A DNA stretch of 64,000 nt from an uncultured Flavobacteriaceae bacterium (GTDB lineage: Bacteria; Bacteroidota; Bacteroidia; Flavobacteriales; Flavobacteriaceae), in contig CALGUD010000150.1 of the NCBI GenBank assembly GCA_937901915.1, positions 1 through 64,000 on the forward strand, in the 5' to 3' direction. The notes under the pieces were generated by a model. That model made no database searches. It had not been told where the DNA came from and saw nothing but the letters and a program-made list of their open reading frames with translations. Positions 43,846-54,150 of this stretch are shown in pieces; the stretch's first letter is position 1, and every line of letters starts with the position of its first letter. Position numbers and translations under genes: made by a program.

Positions 43846-44490
43846 ATGAAAACACACACCATAGCAATAGTAGACGATCACCGGCTTTTTGCGCAATCCT
43901 TAGAGGCATTAATATCTTCTTTTGGCAATTATGAAATAGCATTCTATGCCGGCAACGGAAAGGAGTTCATTAACTCATTAAAAGAATACGGAAAGAATCC
44001 TGATATAGTTTTGTTGGATATCAATATGCCTGTAATGAATGGTATAGAGACCATGGCGTGGATAAAAGAAAATAAGCCGGAACTCAAAACAATTGCATTG
44101 TCTATGGACGATAGTGAGGAAACTATCATTAAAATGCTCAGGGAAGGGGCAAAAGGCTACCTTTTAAAAGATATTCATCCCGATGTTTTTAAGAAAGCAA
44201 TAACGGATGTGATTGAAAAAGGATTTTATTATTCTGATAATATTACAAATGCCTTATTGGACTCTATTGATAAAAAAGAGAAAGACGATTCCATAAAACT
44301 CAAGGAAAGAGAAGTCGAATTTTTAAAATTAGCCTGCACAGAAAAAACGTATAAAGAAATAGCCGGCATAATGTTTCTTTCACCTAAAACCATTGACGGT
44401 TATCGCGAAGCCTTATTTGATAAACTGGATGTAAGAAGTAGGATAGGACTGGTGTTGTACGCGATCAAGAATAAGTTCATTGAAGTTTAG
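43846..44490 (+). CDS. NarL/LuxR-type response regulator
   Basis: The 214-residue protein has a receiver domain with acidic pocket Asp10-Asp11, phosphorylation site Asp58 (VLLDINMP) and Lys in YLLKD near 107, then a LuxR-type helix-turn-helix (LKEREVEFLKLACTEKTYKE, ending FDKLDVRSRIGL, ~148-205). It is the cognate partner of the adjacent kinase and should control transcription, perhaps of the upstream module itself. A repeat-rich gap follows with no clear terminator. Confidence 0.93.
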   Translation: MKTHTIAIVDDHRLFAQSLEALISSFGNYEIAFYAGNGKEFINSLKEYGKNPDIVLLDINMPVMNGIETMAWIKENKPELKTIALSMDDSEETIIKMLREGAKGYLLKDIHPDVFKKAITDVIEKGFYYSDNITNALLDSIDKKEKDDSIKLKEREVEFLKLACTEKTYKEIAGIMFLSPKTIDGYREALFDKLDVRSRIGLVLYAIKNKFIEV

Positions 44491-44821
44491 CTTGAGGTTG
44501 TTTAATCGTTTAACTGTTTAATCGTTTAATTGAAGATTTGTTAATTGTTAATTGGAATTTGGAATTTGGAATTTGGAATTTGGAATTTGGGATTTTCAAT
44601 CTTCAATTTTAAATTAGTATCCGACATCGGTTATCAAACACCCGTCATCCAACATAATTCATAATTCTGCATTCTGAATTCATCATTGGAATTTGGAATT
44701 TAGTATTCTTAGTCTTTGTGCAACACCGGACATCAAACATCCGTCATCCAACTAATTCATAATTCTGCATTCTCCATTCTGAATTTTCGTAACTTTGCAC
44801 TCTGAACTCCACACTCATAAC
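44491..44821. repeat. Repeat-rich intergenic region with tandem and dispersed repeats
   Basis: The 331-base gap starts with an 8-bp tandem array GTTTAATC/GTTTAACT (44500-44530). Six 7-bp units of GGAATTT (last one GGGATTT) follow at 44554-44595. Two direct copies of a motif CATCCAAC(A)TAATTCATAATTCTGCATTC sit near 44650 and 44750. The same sequence family is present in inverted orientation at 30553-30645. No gene was found. Confidence 0.75.
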
Positions 44822-46192
44822 TTAAAAAAACTTCCCCACCCACCTGGCAAACCACATCTTTTTTTCGTATGGAGCATAACGGAGCTTAATATCCAGCCAG
44901 TTACCTCTTTTAACTACAGGTTTATGATGTGAAAAGGTATCAAAGCTACGTTTACCATGATAAGCACCAATACCACTATGGCCAACACCTCCAAAAGGTA
45001 AATTTTTATTTGCAAAATTAATAAGGGTATCATTTATAACACCTCCACCAAAGGAATATTTGTTAATCATTTTTTTAATGAATGATTTTTGGGTAGAAAA
45101 TATGTATAGGGATAAAGGCTTGTCATACAATGAAATAATTTCATCAATATGGTCTTCATCATCATAAGCAATGACAGGAAGCAAGGGTCCGAAAACTTCT
45201 TCTTTCATAATTTCGCTATCCATTGCAGGTTCGTCAATAACTGTTGGCGAAATATATAATTGTTCTATATCGGTTTCACCGCCAATAACTATGGTGCCTT
45301 TTGAAAGCATATTACACAACCTCTCAAAATTCTTTTTGTTAACTATCCTTGCAAAATCTTTTGAAAGAACCGGGTCATCCCCATAAGCTTTATTAATTTC
45401 TACTTTCAAAGCCTGTAAAAAATCAAATTTAATTTTAGGATGTATAAGAATATAATCCGGGGCAATGCATGTTTGCCCTGCGTTTATAAATTTTCCCCAT
45501 GCAATTCTCCTGGCGGCCAGAGGTATATTGGCAGATTCATCAATTATACATGGATTTTTACCTCCTAATTCCAACGTAACCGGTGTTAAATATTCAGCGG
45601 CTGCTTTATAAACAATTTTTCCAACCTCTACACTTCCGGTGAAAAAGATATAATCCCACCTTTCTTTTAATAGTGCCTGTGAAACTTCCACCCCGCCTTC
45701 AACAACAGTAACGTGATTAGTGTTAAAAACTGCACTAATAATTTCTGAAATGATCTTGGAGGTATGTGGTGTTAATTCAGAAGGTTTTAAAACAACTGTA
45801 TTTCCAGCCGCTACTGCAGCTGCAAGGGGTGCCATAGCTAGTTGGAACGGGTAATTCCACGGCGAAATTACCAATACAGTTCCATAAGGTTCTTTATAAA
45901 TCTTATCTGTAGATGGAAAATTAGCCAAAGATGGTGCAACACGTTCCGGCCTGGACCAACGCCCCATATTTTTTATCAGCTCTGTTATTTCGGCCAGTAC
46001 AAACTGTGTTTCGGTTACTAGTGATTCAAATTCAGGTTTTTTAAAATCAGCATAAAGTGCATTGCAGACTTCTTTTTCCCTTTCAAGTATTTTCTTCTTT
46101 AATTTTTTCAATACTGCTTTCCTGAAGGAAATAGATTTAGTTTCCTGCATGCTAAAATATTCTTTCTGCTCTTTTAAAATTTCCTTTATCAT
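44822..46192 (-). CDS. Aldehyde dehydrogenase (ALDH3-like)
   Basis: The 456-residue NAD(P)-dependent enzyme has ISPWNYPFQLAMAPLAAAVAAGN near 108, LKPSELTPHTS, the catalytic Glu in TLELGGKNPCI near 210, the catalytic Cys in NAGQTCIAPDY near 241 and PFGGVGHSGIGAYHGKRSF near 403. The length and the C-terminal tail with basic and aromatic residues (residues ~430-456) match the ALDH3 / fatty-aldehyde branch, often membrane-associated. Monocistronic on the minus strand between repeat-rich DNA and the ilv leader. The substrate is probably a medium or long-chain aldehyde. Confidence 0.88.
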   Translation of the reverse strand: MIKEILKEQKEYFSMQETKSISFRKAVLKKLKKKILEREKEVCNALYADFKKPEFESLVTETQFVLAEITELIKNMGRWSRPERVAPSLANFPSTDKIYKEPYGTVLVISPWNYPFQLAMAPLAAAVAAGNTVVLKPSELTPHTSKIISEIISAVFNTNHVTVVEGGVEVSQALLKERWDYIFFTGSVEVGKIVYKAAAEYLTPVTLELGGKNPCIIDESANIPLAARRIAWGKFINAGQTCIAPDYILIHPKIKFDFLQALKVEINKAYGDDPVLSKDFARIVNKKNFERLCNMLSKGTIVIGGETDIEQLYISPTVIDEPAMDSEIMKEEVFGPLLPVIAYDDEDHIDEIISLYDKPLSLYIFSTQKSFIKKMINKYSFGGGVINDTLINFANKNLPFGGVGHSGIGAYHGKRSFDTFSHHKPVVKRGNWLDIKLRYAPYEKKMWFARWVGKFF

Positions 46193-46607
46193 GGTAACAG
46201 GTAGACTAACATTTGTTTTAAATTGATGGAATTATAAATAATTTGATAAAAATAGCACATACATTTCAAAAATTAGAAAATTCTGCCTAACATTGCACTG
46301 TTAAAAATAAACTCATCGTTATTAATATAACTATTGTAAATAGTGTCACAGTCGTAATTAATCCCTAAAGGATTGGTGCAGCCTGTTATGCTTATAATTT
46401 AAAGCCTGTATCAATGAAGTTGATTCAGGTTTTTTGTTTTTAAGTTTTTTAGAAAGGTTGAATATGATAACTTTTTAATTTTAACATTTTGATTGTCAAT
46501 ACATTAAACTTTCTAAGGAATGATTGAATTTAAATTAAAACAATCAAACGGTTATCTTAATAGAGAGTTTTAAAATAATTTAGTTTTATAATAACATAGA
46601 AGAGTAA
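46193..46607. other. ilv operon leader region
   Basis: The 415-base gap between the divergent aldehyde dehydrogenase gene and ilvD. It contains a weak -7 match TACATTTC at 46260-46267, a small hairpin AATCC/GGATT at 46360-46374, the mini-ORF Met-Leu-Ile-Ile at 46388-46402 and the terminator-like hairpin at 46405-46440. The last 165 bases before ilvD are AT-rich with no further structure recognised. Confidence 0.6.
46388..46440 (+). promoter_or_regulatory. Probable transcription attenuator of the ilv operon with MLII leader peptide
   Basis: A tiny ORF ATG-CTT-ATA-ATT-TAA (46388-46402, Met-Leu-Ile-Ile) is followed at once by a hairpin, CCTGTATCAA (46405-46414) pairing imperfectly with TTGATTCAGG (46420-46429). 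The tract TTTTTTGTTTT completes an intrinsic terminator. An earlier AGCCTGTT at 46380-46387 could compete for the same right arm. The layout fits peptide-mediated attenuation sensing branched-chain amino acids. It is inferred, not demonstrated. Confidence 0.55.
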
Positions 46608-48290
46608 ATGCAAATGCTTAACAAATTTAGCCAACAAGTAACACAAGATCCTACGCAACCGGCTGCACAAGCCATGTTACATGCTTTGGGACTAACTGAT
46701 GAAGACTTACAAAAACCATTAATCGGAATTGCAAGTACAGGATATGAAGGAAATCCATGTAATATGCACTTAAATGATTTATCGGTTCATGTAAAAAAAG
46801 GAACCGAAGAGGCAGGATTAATCGGACTTATTTTTAATACTATTGGTGTAAGTGATGGTATTTCTATGGGTACTCCCGGAATGCGATTTTCATTACCATC
46901 GCGGGATGTTATTGCAGATTCGGTAGAGACTGTGGTGCAGGCTATGTGTTATGACGGCGTAATTACTGTTGTTGGATGTGACAAAAATATGCCAGGTGCC
47001 TTAATGGGAATGTTACGGTTAAACAGGCCGGGGATTCTTGTATATGGAGGAACTATAGCAGCAGGATGTGGCACAGGGGGAAAAAAACTGGATGTAGTTT
47101 CAGCTTTTGAAGCCTGGGGTGAAAAAGTTGCAGGAACCATTACTGAAAAAGAATTTAAAAATGTGATTCATAATGCATGCCCGGGAGCAGGAGCCTGCGG
47201 GGGTATGTACACAGCAAATACAATGGCATCGGCTATTGAAGCTATGGGAATGGCACTTCCTTTTAATTCTTCAAATCCGGCCGTAAGTAATGACAAAGAA
47301 AGCGAATGTGTTGAAGCAGGGAGAAAACTTCGTTATCTTCTGGAAAATGATATAAAACCTTTGGATATTGTTACAAAAAAATCACTTGAAAATGCATTCA
47401 GGCTGGTAACTATCCTCGGAGGTTCAACCAATGCAGTACTACATTTATTAGCGATAGCAAAAGCTGCACAAATTGATTTTACTTTAGACGATTTTCAAAG
47501 AATAAGTGATAATACACCTTTTATAGCTGACCTGAAGCCCAGCGGTAAATACGTAATGGAAGACCTTCATCATGTGGGCGGTATTCCGGCGGTATTAAAA
47601 TATATGTTGAAAAAGGGCTTACTTCACGGTGATTGTTTAACCGTAACAGGAAAAACACTGGCCGAAAACCTTTTAGATGCTCCTGACCTTAAAGAGGGGC
47701 AAGAGATTATTAAAACCTTAGAAAATCCAATAAAAGAAAGCGGACACCTGCGCATTTTGTATGGTAACCTGGCTTCTGAAGGAGCTGTGGCTAAAATTAC
47801 AGGAAAAGAAGGGTTGAGTTTCTCCGGAAAAGCAAAAGTATTTGACGGGGAGTTCCTTGCCAATGACGGCATACGAACTGGCAAAGTAGAAAAAGGAGAT
47901 GTTGTGGTTATTCGTTACGAAGGCCCTAAAGGCGGGCCCGGAATGCCGGAAATGCTTAAACCAACTGCAGCTATTATGGGTGCGGGACTTGGAAAATCAG
48001 TAGCACTGATAACAGACGGAAGGTTTTCAGGTGGGTCTCACGGATTTGTCGTCGGCCATGTGTCGCCAGAGGCACAAGACGGAGGAACTATTGCATTGGT
48101 GGAAGATGGGGACATCATTACCATAGATGCAGTAAAAAACAGTATTAACGTAGAGATTTCAGAGGAAGAATTGCAAAAAAGAAGAGCCAGATGGAAGCAG
48201 CCGCCTTTAAAATTTGAACGCGGGGTGTTGTATAAGTATGCAAAAACAGTTTCCTCAGCTTCAAAAGGCTGTGTAACCGATGAATTCTAA
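46608..48290 (+). CDS. ilvD: Dihydroxy-acid dehydratase
   Basis: The 560-residue Fe-S dehydratase forms 2-oxo acids in isoleucine and valine synthesis. Three cluster cysteines are seen: GNPCNMHL near residue 50, GCDKNMPG near 123 and [14 protein letters not shown] near 196. C-terminal [22 protein letters not shown] is normal. ATG at 46608 (MQML) and 46614 are both usable. First gene of the ilvD-ilvB-ilvN-ilvC operon; 83 bases separate it from ilvB, with a possible hairpin TCGGTC/GACCGA at 48314-48344. Confidence 0.95.
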   Translation: MQMLNKFSQQVTQDPTQPAAQAMLHALGLTDEDLQKPLIGIASTGYEGNPCNMHLNDLSVHVKKGTEEAGLIGLIFNTIGVSDGISMGTPGMRFSLPSRDVIADSVETVVQAMCYDGVITVVGCDKNMPGALMGMLRLNRPGILVYGGTIAAGCGTGGKKLDVVSAFEAWGEKVAGTITEKEFKNVIHNACPGAGACGGMYTANTMASAIEAMGMALPFNSSNPAVSNDKESECVEAGRKLRYLLENDIKPLDIVTKKSLENAFRLVTILGGSTNAVLHLLAIAKAAQIDFTLDDFQRISDNTPFIADLKPSGKYVMEDLHHVGGIPAVLKYMLKKGLLHGDCLTVTGKTLAENLLDAPDLKEGQEIIKTLENPIKESGHLRILYGNLASEGAVAKITGKEGLSFSGKAKVFDGEFLANDGIRTGKVEKGDVVVIRYEGPKGGPGMPEMLKPTAAIMGAGLGKSVALITDGRFSGGSHGFVVGHVSPEAQDGGTIALVEDGDIITIDAVKNSINVEISEEELQKRRARWKQPPLKFERGVLYKYAKTVSSASKGCVTDEF

Positions 48291-48373
48291 ATAATATTTC
48301 TTTTTGAAAGTCATCGGTCCAATAAATGGGGCCCGTATGACCGAGAAAAAGAGAGCTTCATAATAAAAGCATT

Positions 48374-50107
48374 ATGGAAACAAAAACCTTAAAGAAAGAA
48401 ACAACAAAAGTGGAAAAGAATATTCGCATATCAGGAGCAGAAGCCGTAATCAGGTGCCTTTTAGAAGAAGGGGTAGATCTTTTGTACGGTTACCCGGGAG
48501 GTGCGATTATGCCTATCTACGATGAGTTATACAAGTTCAGGGATAAATTACATCATGTACTAACACGCCATGAACAAGGGGCAACACATTCCGCTCAAGG
48601 TTATGCAAGGGTTACTGGCAGAGTAGGGGTGGCTATGGCCACTTCAGGACCTGGAGCAACCAATCTTGTAACAGGAATTGCTGATGCTCAAATTGATTCA
48701 ACGCCCATGGTGTGCATTACCGGCCAGGTAGCCAGGCACCTTTTAGGTTCCGATGCATTCCAGGAAACGGATATTGTCGGAATTTCAACACCGGTTACTA
48801 AATGGAGTTATCAAATTACTGAGGCTTCTGAAATACCGGAAATAATGGCAAAGGCTTTTTACATAGCCCGTTCTGGGCGTCCAGGGCCAGTATTGGTTGA
48901 TATCACCAAGAATGCTCAAATTGAACAATTTGATTTTAGTTATAAAAAATGCATAGGCATCCGCAGTTATAAACCACAACCCGTAATTAATAAATCTAAG
49001 GTAGAAGAGGCAGCAAATATTATCAATAATGCTAAAAAACCTTTTATTGTTTTTGGTCAGGGGGTAATTCTGGGCCATGCAGAAGAAGAGTTGAAAGCTT
49101 TGATTGAAAAAGCCGGAATACCAGCTGCCTGGACCATATTAGGATTGTCTGCATTACCTACTGCCCATCCGCTCAACGTTGGGATGGTTGGTATGCATGG
49201 AAATTATGCTCCTAATTTGCTAACCAATGAATGCGACGTACTCATTGCCCTCGGAATGCGATTTGATGACCGGGTAACAGGCGATTTAAAAACCTACGCT
49301 AAACAAGCTAAGGTTTTACATTTTGAGATTGACCCTGCTGAAATAGACAAAAATGTTAAAACAGAAGTCGCCATTTTAGGTAATGTTAAAGAATCACTTC
49401 GTCAACTAATCCCGTTGGTTAAAGAAAACAAACACGAAGCCTGGCATGAAGAATTTAAAAAGAAATATACCATTGAATATGATGCAGTTATAAAAAATGA
49501 TATTCATCCTACTAAAGATGGTTTAACTATGGGGGAAGTGCTTGAGCAAATTAATTTAGCTTCAGGCGATGACGCCATTATTGTATCAGATGTTGGACAA
49601 CACCAGATGTTTGCCTGCCGTTATGCCAGGTTTAAACAATCCAAGAGTAATGTAACTTCCGGAGGATTGGGAACTATGGGGTTTGCACTTCCGGCTGCAA
49701 TTGGAGCTAAAATGGGTGCTCCGGACAGGGAAGTAGTGGCTATTATAGGTGATGGTGGTTACCAGATGACCATACAGGAACTTGGAACCATTTTTCAAAC
49801 AAAAGTACCGGTTAAAATAGTAGTCCTCAATAATGATTTCCTCGGAATGGTACGTCAGTGGCAACAATTGTTTTTCGATAGAAGATATGCTTCAACAGAA
49901 ATGACGAACCCGGACTTTATCACCATAGCTAAAGGATATCATATTCAGGCAAGGCGTGTTAAGAAGCGTGATGAACTGGCAGAAGCTGTTAAGGAAATGA
50001 TTGCATCCAAAGATGCCTATTTCTTAGAGGTATGTGTTGAGAAGGAAGATAATGTTTTCCCTATGATACCTTCAGGCGCTTCAGTTACAGATGTAAGATT
50101 AAGTTAA
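48374..50107 (+). CDS. ilvB: Acetolactate synthase large subunit
   Basis: The 577-residue thiamine-diphosphate enzyme condenses two pyruvates, or pyruvate and 2-oxobutyrate. Landmarks are YGYPGGAIMPIYDEL near 38, RHEQGATHSAQGYAR with the catalytic Glu near 66, the FAD-region block GMRFDDRVTGDL and the ThDP motif GDGGYQMTIQEL near 461 ending in NN. It is followed 7 bases later by the small subunit gene. Full length for the biosynthetic enzyme. Confidence 0.95.
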   Translation: METKTLKKETTKVEKNIRISGAEAVIRCLLEEGVDLLYGYPGGAIMPIYDELYKFRDKLHHVLTRHEQGATHSAQGYARVTGRVGVAMATSGPGATNLVTGIADAQIDSTPMVCITGQVARHLLGSDAFQETDIVGISTPVTKWSYQITEASEIPEIMAKAFYIARSGRPGPVLVDITKNAQIEQFDFSYKKCIGIRSYKPQPVINKSKVEEAANIINNAKKPFIVFGQGVILGHAEEELKALIEKAGIPAAWTILGLSALPTAHPLNVGMVGMHGNYAPNLLTNECDVLIALGMRFDDRVTGDLKTYAKQAKVLHFEIDPAEIDKNVKTEVAILGNVKESLRQLIPLVKENKHEAWHEEFKKKYTIEYDAVIKNDIHPTKDGLTMGEVLEQINLASGDDAIIVSDVGQHQMFACRYARFKQSKSNVTSGGLGTMGFALPAAIGAKMGAPDREVVAIIGDGGYQMTIQELGTIFQTKVPVKIVVLNNDFLGMVRQWQQLFFDRRYASTEMTNPDFITIAKGYHIQARRVKKRDELAEAVKEMIASKDAYFLEVCVEKEDNVFPMIPSGASVTDVRLS

Positions 50108-50114
50108 AAACAAG

Positions 50115-50645
50115 ATGGATACTAATAAAACGTTTACCATATCAGTATATTCAGAAAATAATATTGGATTACTCAACAGAATTTCCGGCATTTTTTTGAA
50201 AAGGCACATAAATATAGAAAGCTTAAATGTTTCAGGCTCAGAAATAGATAATGTTTCCAGGTTTGTGATAGTTATTAATTCTACTGAAGACTGGGCCCGA
50301 AAAATTGTTGGTCAAATTGAAAAGCAAATCGAAGTCATTAAAGCTTTTTATCATACGGATGAAGAAACTATTCATCAGGAAACTGCTTTATTTAAAATAG
50401 CTTCTCACCTGCTTTTTGATGAGCGCCAGATACAAAATATAATTAAAGATAGTAACTCGCAAATAGTTACGGTTTCACGTGACTTCTTCGTGATTTCAAA
50501 AGCAGGCCGTCGTAAGGAAATAGAAGAAGTATATGATCTTTTAAAACCTTTTGGTATCATGCAATTTGTACGTTCGGCACGAATATCAGTTTCTAAAGAA
50601 GAAATGCGAATAAGCAGTATTTTAAAAGAATTTCAGGAACAATAA
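50115..50645 (+). CDS. ilvN: Acetolactate synthase small (regulatory) subunit
   Basis: The 176-residue protein has an N-terminal ACT domain (FTISVYSENNIGLLNRISGIF, residues 7-80) and a C-terminal domain typical of IlvH/IlvN. It should give the large subunit feedback regulation by valine. Seven bases downstream of ilvB and 37 bases upstream of ilvC. Confidence 0.93.
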   Translation: MDTNKTFTISVYSENNIGLLNRISGIFLKRHINIESLNVSGSEIDNVSRFVIVINSTEDWARKIVGQIEKQIEVIKAFYHTDEETIHQETALFKIASHLLFDERQIQNIIKDSNSQIVTVSRDFFVISKAGRRKEIEEVYDLLKPFGIMQFVRSARISVSKEEMRISSILKEFQEQ

Positions 50646-50682
50646 ATAAAATAAATTAAATCAATTAAATCTAACAGAGAAA

Positions 50683-52152
50683 ATGGCAAATTATTTTAAC
50701 ACCCTTTCTTTAAGACAGCAGTTGCTGCAACTTGGAGTATGCGAGTTTATGGATCAATCAGAATTCAGCGATGGTGTAAATAAATTATTAGGGAAAAAAA
50801 TAGTGATTGTAGGATGTGGCGCACAGGGTCTTAACCAGGGTTTAAATATGAGAGATTCAGGCTTGGACATCTCATATGCTTTACGGGAAGATGCTATTAA
50901 AGAAAAACGGCAATCCTACTTAAATGCTTCTGAAAACGGATTTAATGTTGGTACATACAAGGAATTGATTCCAACAGCTGACCTGGTTTGTAATCTTACA
51001 CCGGACAAACAACATACAGGTGTAGTTAATGCAGTTATGCCTTTAATGAAAAAGGGATCTACCTTGTCATATTCTCATGGTTTCAACATTGTAGAAGAAG
51101 GAATGCAAATACGTGAAGACATTACGGTTATTATGGTTGCGCCTAAATGCCCGGGGTCTGAAGTGAGAGAGGAATATAAAAGAGGTTTTGGTGTACCTAC
51201 CCTTATCGCAGTTCATCCGGAAAATGATCCTGAAGGAAAAGGCCTGGAACAGGCAAAAGCATATGCAGTTGCCACTGGTGGACATAAAGCCGGTGTTTTA
51301 CGCTCTTCATTTGTAGCTGAGGTAAAATCAGATTTAATGGGTGAACAAACCATTCTTTGCGGACTTTTACAAACAGGATCTATTCTTTGTTTTGATAAAA
51401 TGATTGAAAAAGGAATCGATGCAGGATATGCTTCAAAACTTATTCAGTATGGATGGGAGACCATTACAGAAGGATTAAAGCACGGTGGTATTACGAATAT
51501 GATGGACAGGTTGAATAATCCTGCTAAAGTGGAAGCTTTTAGGTTATCAGAAGAATTAAAAGATATTATGCGTCCGCTGTTTCAAAAGCATATGGATGAT
51601 ATTATGAGTGGCCATTTTTCTAAAACAATGATGGAAGATTGGGCCAATGATGACAAGAATCTATTAAAATGGCGTAAAGAAACAGGAGAAACTGCTTTTG
51701 AGAAAACTCCGGCTGCCAATGTTGAAATATCGGAACAGGAATATTATGATCATGGAGTGTTAATGGTTGCTTTGGTAAAATCAGGAGTTGAATTGGCTTT
51801 TGAAACCATGACCGAAGCAGGAATTATAGAAGAATCCGCCTATTATGAGTCGCTTCATGAAACACCTCTTATTGCAAATACTATTGCAAGAAAGAAATTG
51901 TTTGAAATGAACCGGGTAATCTCCGATACTGCTGAGTATGGTTGTTACTTATTTGACCATGCATGCAAACCCTTATTGGCAGATTTTATGAAAAAAGTTG
52001 ATACAAACGTAATTGGTAAACCATTTGCTACAGATAATGGAGTTGACAATAAACAACTCATAGAAATTAACAGTGAAATCAGAAACCATCCTATTGAAGA
52101 AGTAGGAGAGTGGTTAAGGGCTTCAATGACTGCAATGAAGAAAATTGTATAG
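50683..52152 (+). CDS. ilvC: Ketol-acid reductoisomerase, class II
   Basis: The 489-residue length marks the long (class II, E. coli-like) form. It begins with a Rossmann motif ([18 protein letters not shown] near 44-61). [18 protein letters not shown] lies near 155, and the duplicated C-terminal knotted domain carries metal-binding acidic residues ([11 protein letters not shown] near 217). It converts acetolactate to dihydroxyisovalerate with NADPH and Mg. Last recognised gene of the ilv operon: there is no ilvA or leu gene within the following 400 bases. Confidence 0.94.
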   Translation: MANYFNTLSLRQQLLQLGVCEFMDQSEFSDGVNKLLGKKIVIVGCGAQGLNQGLNMRDSGLDISYALREDAIKEKRQSYLNASENGFNVGTYKELIPTADLVCNLTPDKQHTGVVNAVMPLMKKGSTLSYSHGFNIVEEGMQIREDITVIMVAPKCPGSEVREEYKRGFGVPTLIAVHPENDPEGKGLEQAKAYAVATGGHKAGVLRSSFVAEVKSDLMGEQTILCGLLQTGSILCFDKMIEKGIDAGYASKLIQYGWETITEGLKHGGITNMMDRLNNPAKVEAFRLSEELKDIMRPLFQKHMDDIMSGHFSKTMMEDWANDDKNLLKWRKETGETAFEKTPAANVEISEQEYYDHGVLMVALVKSGVELAFETMTEAGIIEESAYYESLHETPLIANTIARKKLFEMNRVISDTAEYGCYLFDHACKPLLADFMKKVDTNVIGKPFATDNGVDNKQLIEINSEIRNHPIEEVGEWLRASMTAMKKIV

Positions 52153-52539
52153 TCCTTTCTTTTTTCTTTTGAGGAGAATTTGGTTTATGGAGTAAATTAA
52201 TATTAGTGAATAATATGTGGCTTTTTTTAAATGGAGAAAGTTATAAATGATCATCATTAAAAATACACCACGCCAACCAAAACCGGAGGATGTTTTAAGG
52301 GCTACTGCTGTACTTTTCAGCACAGCAGTAGCGGCATCCTTAACTACTTGTGTTCTAAAGAAAATTTTAATTATACAGTACAAATCTGAACCGGCTTCAA
52401 ACTTTAATAAAAGTGAAAGCTGGCTATTTTTTTTCGACTAGTAATAATAAGTGGAGTTATTTCAATTTTTAGTGTGATCTGTTACATGAATTGATTAATT
52501 TCGAAGAGACATACAATAAATTTAATTAATATTGACAAA
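52153..52539. other. Intergenic region after ilvC with a long hairpin
   Basis: 387 bases. Its main content is a large imperfect hairpin at 52288-52339 (see separate entry). An open stretch of 64 codons on the plus strand and one of 86 on the minus strand overlap it. Both are probably by-products of the palindrome. The last 40 bases hold a TAATTTCG -7-like box upstream of gapN. Confidence 0.5.
52288..52339. repeat. Long imperfect palindrome between ilvC and gapN
   Basis: A perfect 11-bp stem GCTACTGCTGT (52301-52311) and ACAGCAGTAGC (52322-52332) with loop ACTTTTCAGC is extended after an asymmetric bulge by GGATG/CATCC (52288-52292 with 52335-52339). There is no T tract, so it is not a standard terminator. 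Confidence 0.7.
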
Positions 52540-54141
52540 ATGGAAACGGTAGAGCGAGAAATACCCGAAGAATTCCGTGTAAAAGAATTACTTCACCAGG
52601 ATACATACTTAATTAATGGAGAATTAAAGGCTTGGAAAGGAAAAACAACAGAAGTTTATTCCTCCATTCACACACCAGATAAAAACGGGGAGTATGCTCC
52701 AACACTTTTAGGGTCCATTCCATATATGTCCGAACCGGAAGCTATGGAAGCCCTTGATTCATCCGCAAATGCTTTTGGCAAAGGACAAGGTTTATGGCCC
52801 ACAATGAAAGTAGCGGACAGAATAGCTTGTATGGAGAAGTTTGTAAAGCAAATGATTACCAAACGTGATGAAGTTGTTAAACTCATCATGTGGGAGATTG
52901 GTAAAACACTACCGGATTCGCAAAAGGAATTTGACAGAACCGTGGAATATATTTACGATACCATTGAAGATTATAAGGAATTGGATCGTAACTCTGCAAA
53001 TTTTAAAAAGCACGATGGCGTGTATGCGCACATTCGTCGAGGCCCGTTGGGAATTGTTTTATGTTTAGGACCATATAATTACCCGTTAAATGAAACATTT
53101 GCGCTTCTAATTCCGGCTCTCATAATGGGTAACACCGTTATTTTTAAACCGGCTAAACACGGAGTTCTATTAATTTCCCCTCTTTTAACTGCCTTTAAAA
53201 CCAGTTTTCCTAAAGGGGTAGTGAATATTATTTACGGAAGGGGCAGGCAGGTAGCAGCACCTATTATGCAATCGGGCAGAATAGATGTTTTGGCTTTGAT
53301 AGGCAACAGTAAATCAGCCATTGCTTTACAAGATCAGCACCCTTACAAAAACAGGTTACGTTTGGTACTCGGCCTTGAAGCAAAAAACCCGGCCATCATT
53401 TTACCGGATGCAGACCTGGATCTAACAATAGACGAATGTATTTCCGGCACATTGTCTTTTAACGGACAACGTTGTACGGCATTAAAACTGGTATATGTAC
53501 ATGAAGATATTGTTGATGAGTTTAACAAGCGTTTTGCTGAACGGGTTGATTCCTTAAAATTTGGTAATCCATGGGAGCCCGGAGTGCAGTTGACACCGCT
53601 TCCTGAACCGGAAAAACCTGCTTATATTCAAGAGCTAATAGATGATGCAAAAGCTAAAGGGGCCCGGATTTTAAATAAAAAAGGAGGCAAAACTACTGAA
53701 AACTATATTTTCCCAGCCGTATTATATCCCGTTACTAAAGAGATGAGGGTTTATGAAGAGGAACAGTTTGGTCCCGTTATTCCGGTTATCCCATTTAGTG
53801 ATATACAAGAACCTTTAGATGACATGGCAGATTCTAACTATGGACAGCAGGTAAGTTTATTTGGTAAAGATATCAGGGAGCTGGCTCCTCTGATTGATAC
53901 ACTTGTAAATCTCGTTTGCCGTGTGAACCTAAACAGTTCTTGCCAGCGAGGCCCGGATGTATATCCGTTTACAGGAAGGAAAGATTCTGCTGTGGGAACT
54001 TTAAGTGTACATGATGCTTTGCGCTCATTTTCTATCAGAACATTTGTAGCTTCTAAAGACAATGAATATAACAACCGTATTTTAAACGATCTTTTAGGAA
54101 GCAAAGCTTCTAATTTTGTGAGTACGGATTATATATTATAA
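52540..54141 (+). CDS. gapN: NADP-dependent glyceraldehyde-3-phosphate dehydrogenase (non-phosphorylating)
   Basis: The 533-residue aldehyde dehydrogenase superfamily enzyme resembles GapN-like proteins of flavobacteria. Landmarks are [23 protein letters not shown] near 180, [10 protein letters not shown] near 203, the Glu in LGLEAKNPA near 280, the catalytic Cys in [10 protein letters not shown] near 312 and a [20 protein letters not shown] end. It would oxidise glyceraldehyde-3-phosphate directly to 3-phosphoglycerate, giving NADPH and no ATP. Substrate specificity is inferred from similarity. Monocistronic. Confidence 0.82.
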   Translation: METVEREIPEEFRVKELLHQDTYLINGELKAWKGKTTEVYSSIHTPDKNGEYAPTLLGSIPYMSEPEAMEALDSSANAFGKGQGLWPTMKVADRIACMEKFVKQMITKRDEVVKLIMWEIGKTLPDSQKEFDRTVEYIYDTIEDYKELDRNSANFKKHDGVYAHIRRGPLGIVLCLGPYNYPLNETFALLIPALIMGNTVIFKPAKHGVLLISPLLTAFKTSFPKGVVNIIYGRGRQVAAPIMQSGRIDVLALIGNSKSAIALQDQHPYKNRLRLVLGLEAKNPAIILPDADLDLTIDECISGTLSFNGQRCTALKLVYVHEDIVDEFNKRFAERVDSLKFGNPWEPGVQLTPLPEPEKPAYIQELIDDAKAKGARILNKKGGKTTENYIFPAVLYPVTKEMRVYEEEQFGPVIPVIPFSDIQEPLDDMADSNYGQQVSLFGKDIRELAPLIDTLVNLVCRVNLNSSCQRGPDVYPFTGRKDSAVGTLSVHDALRSFSIRTFVASKDNEYNNRILNDLLGSKASNFVSTDYIL

Positions 54142-54150
54142 TAATAACAG

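Noticed and set aside
52247..52441. Open stretch of 64 codons between ilvC and gapN
   Set aside because: It spans the long palindrome and has a mirror ORF on the other strand; no protein-like pattern or homology was recognised.
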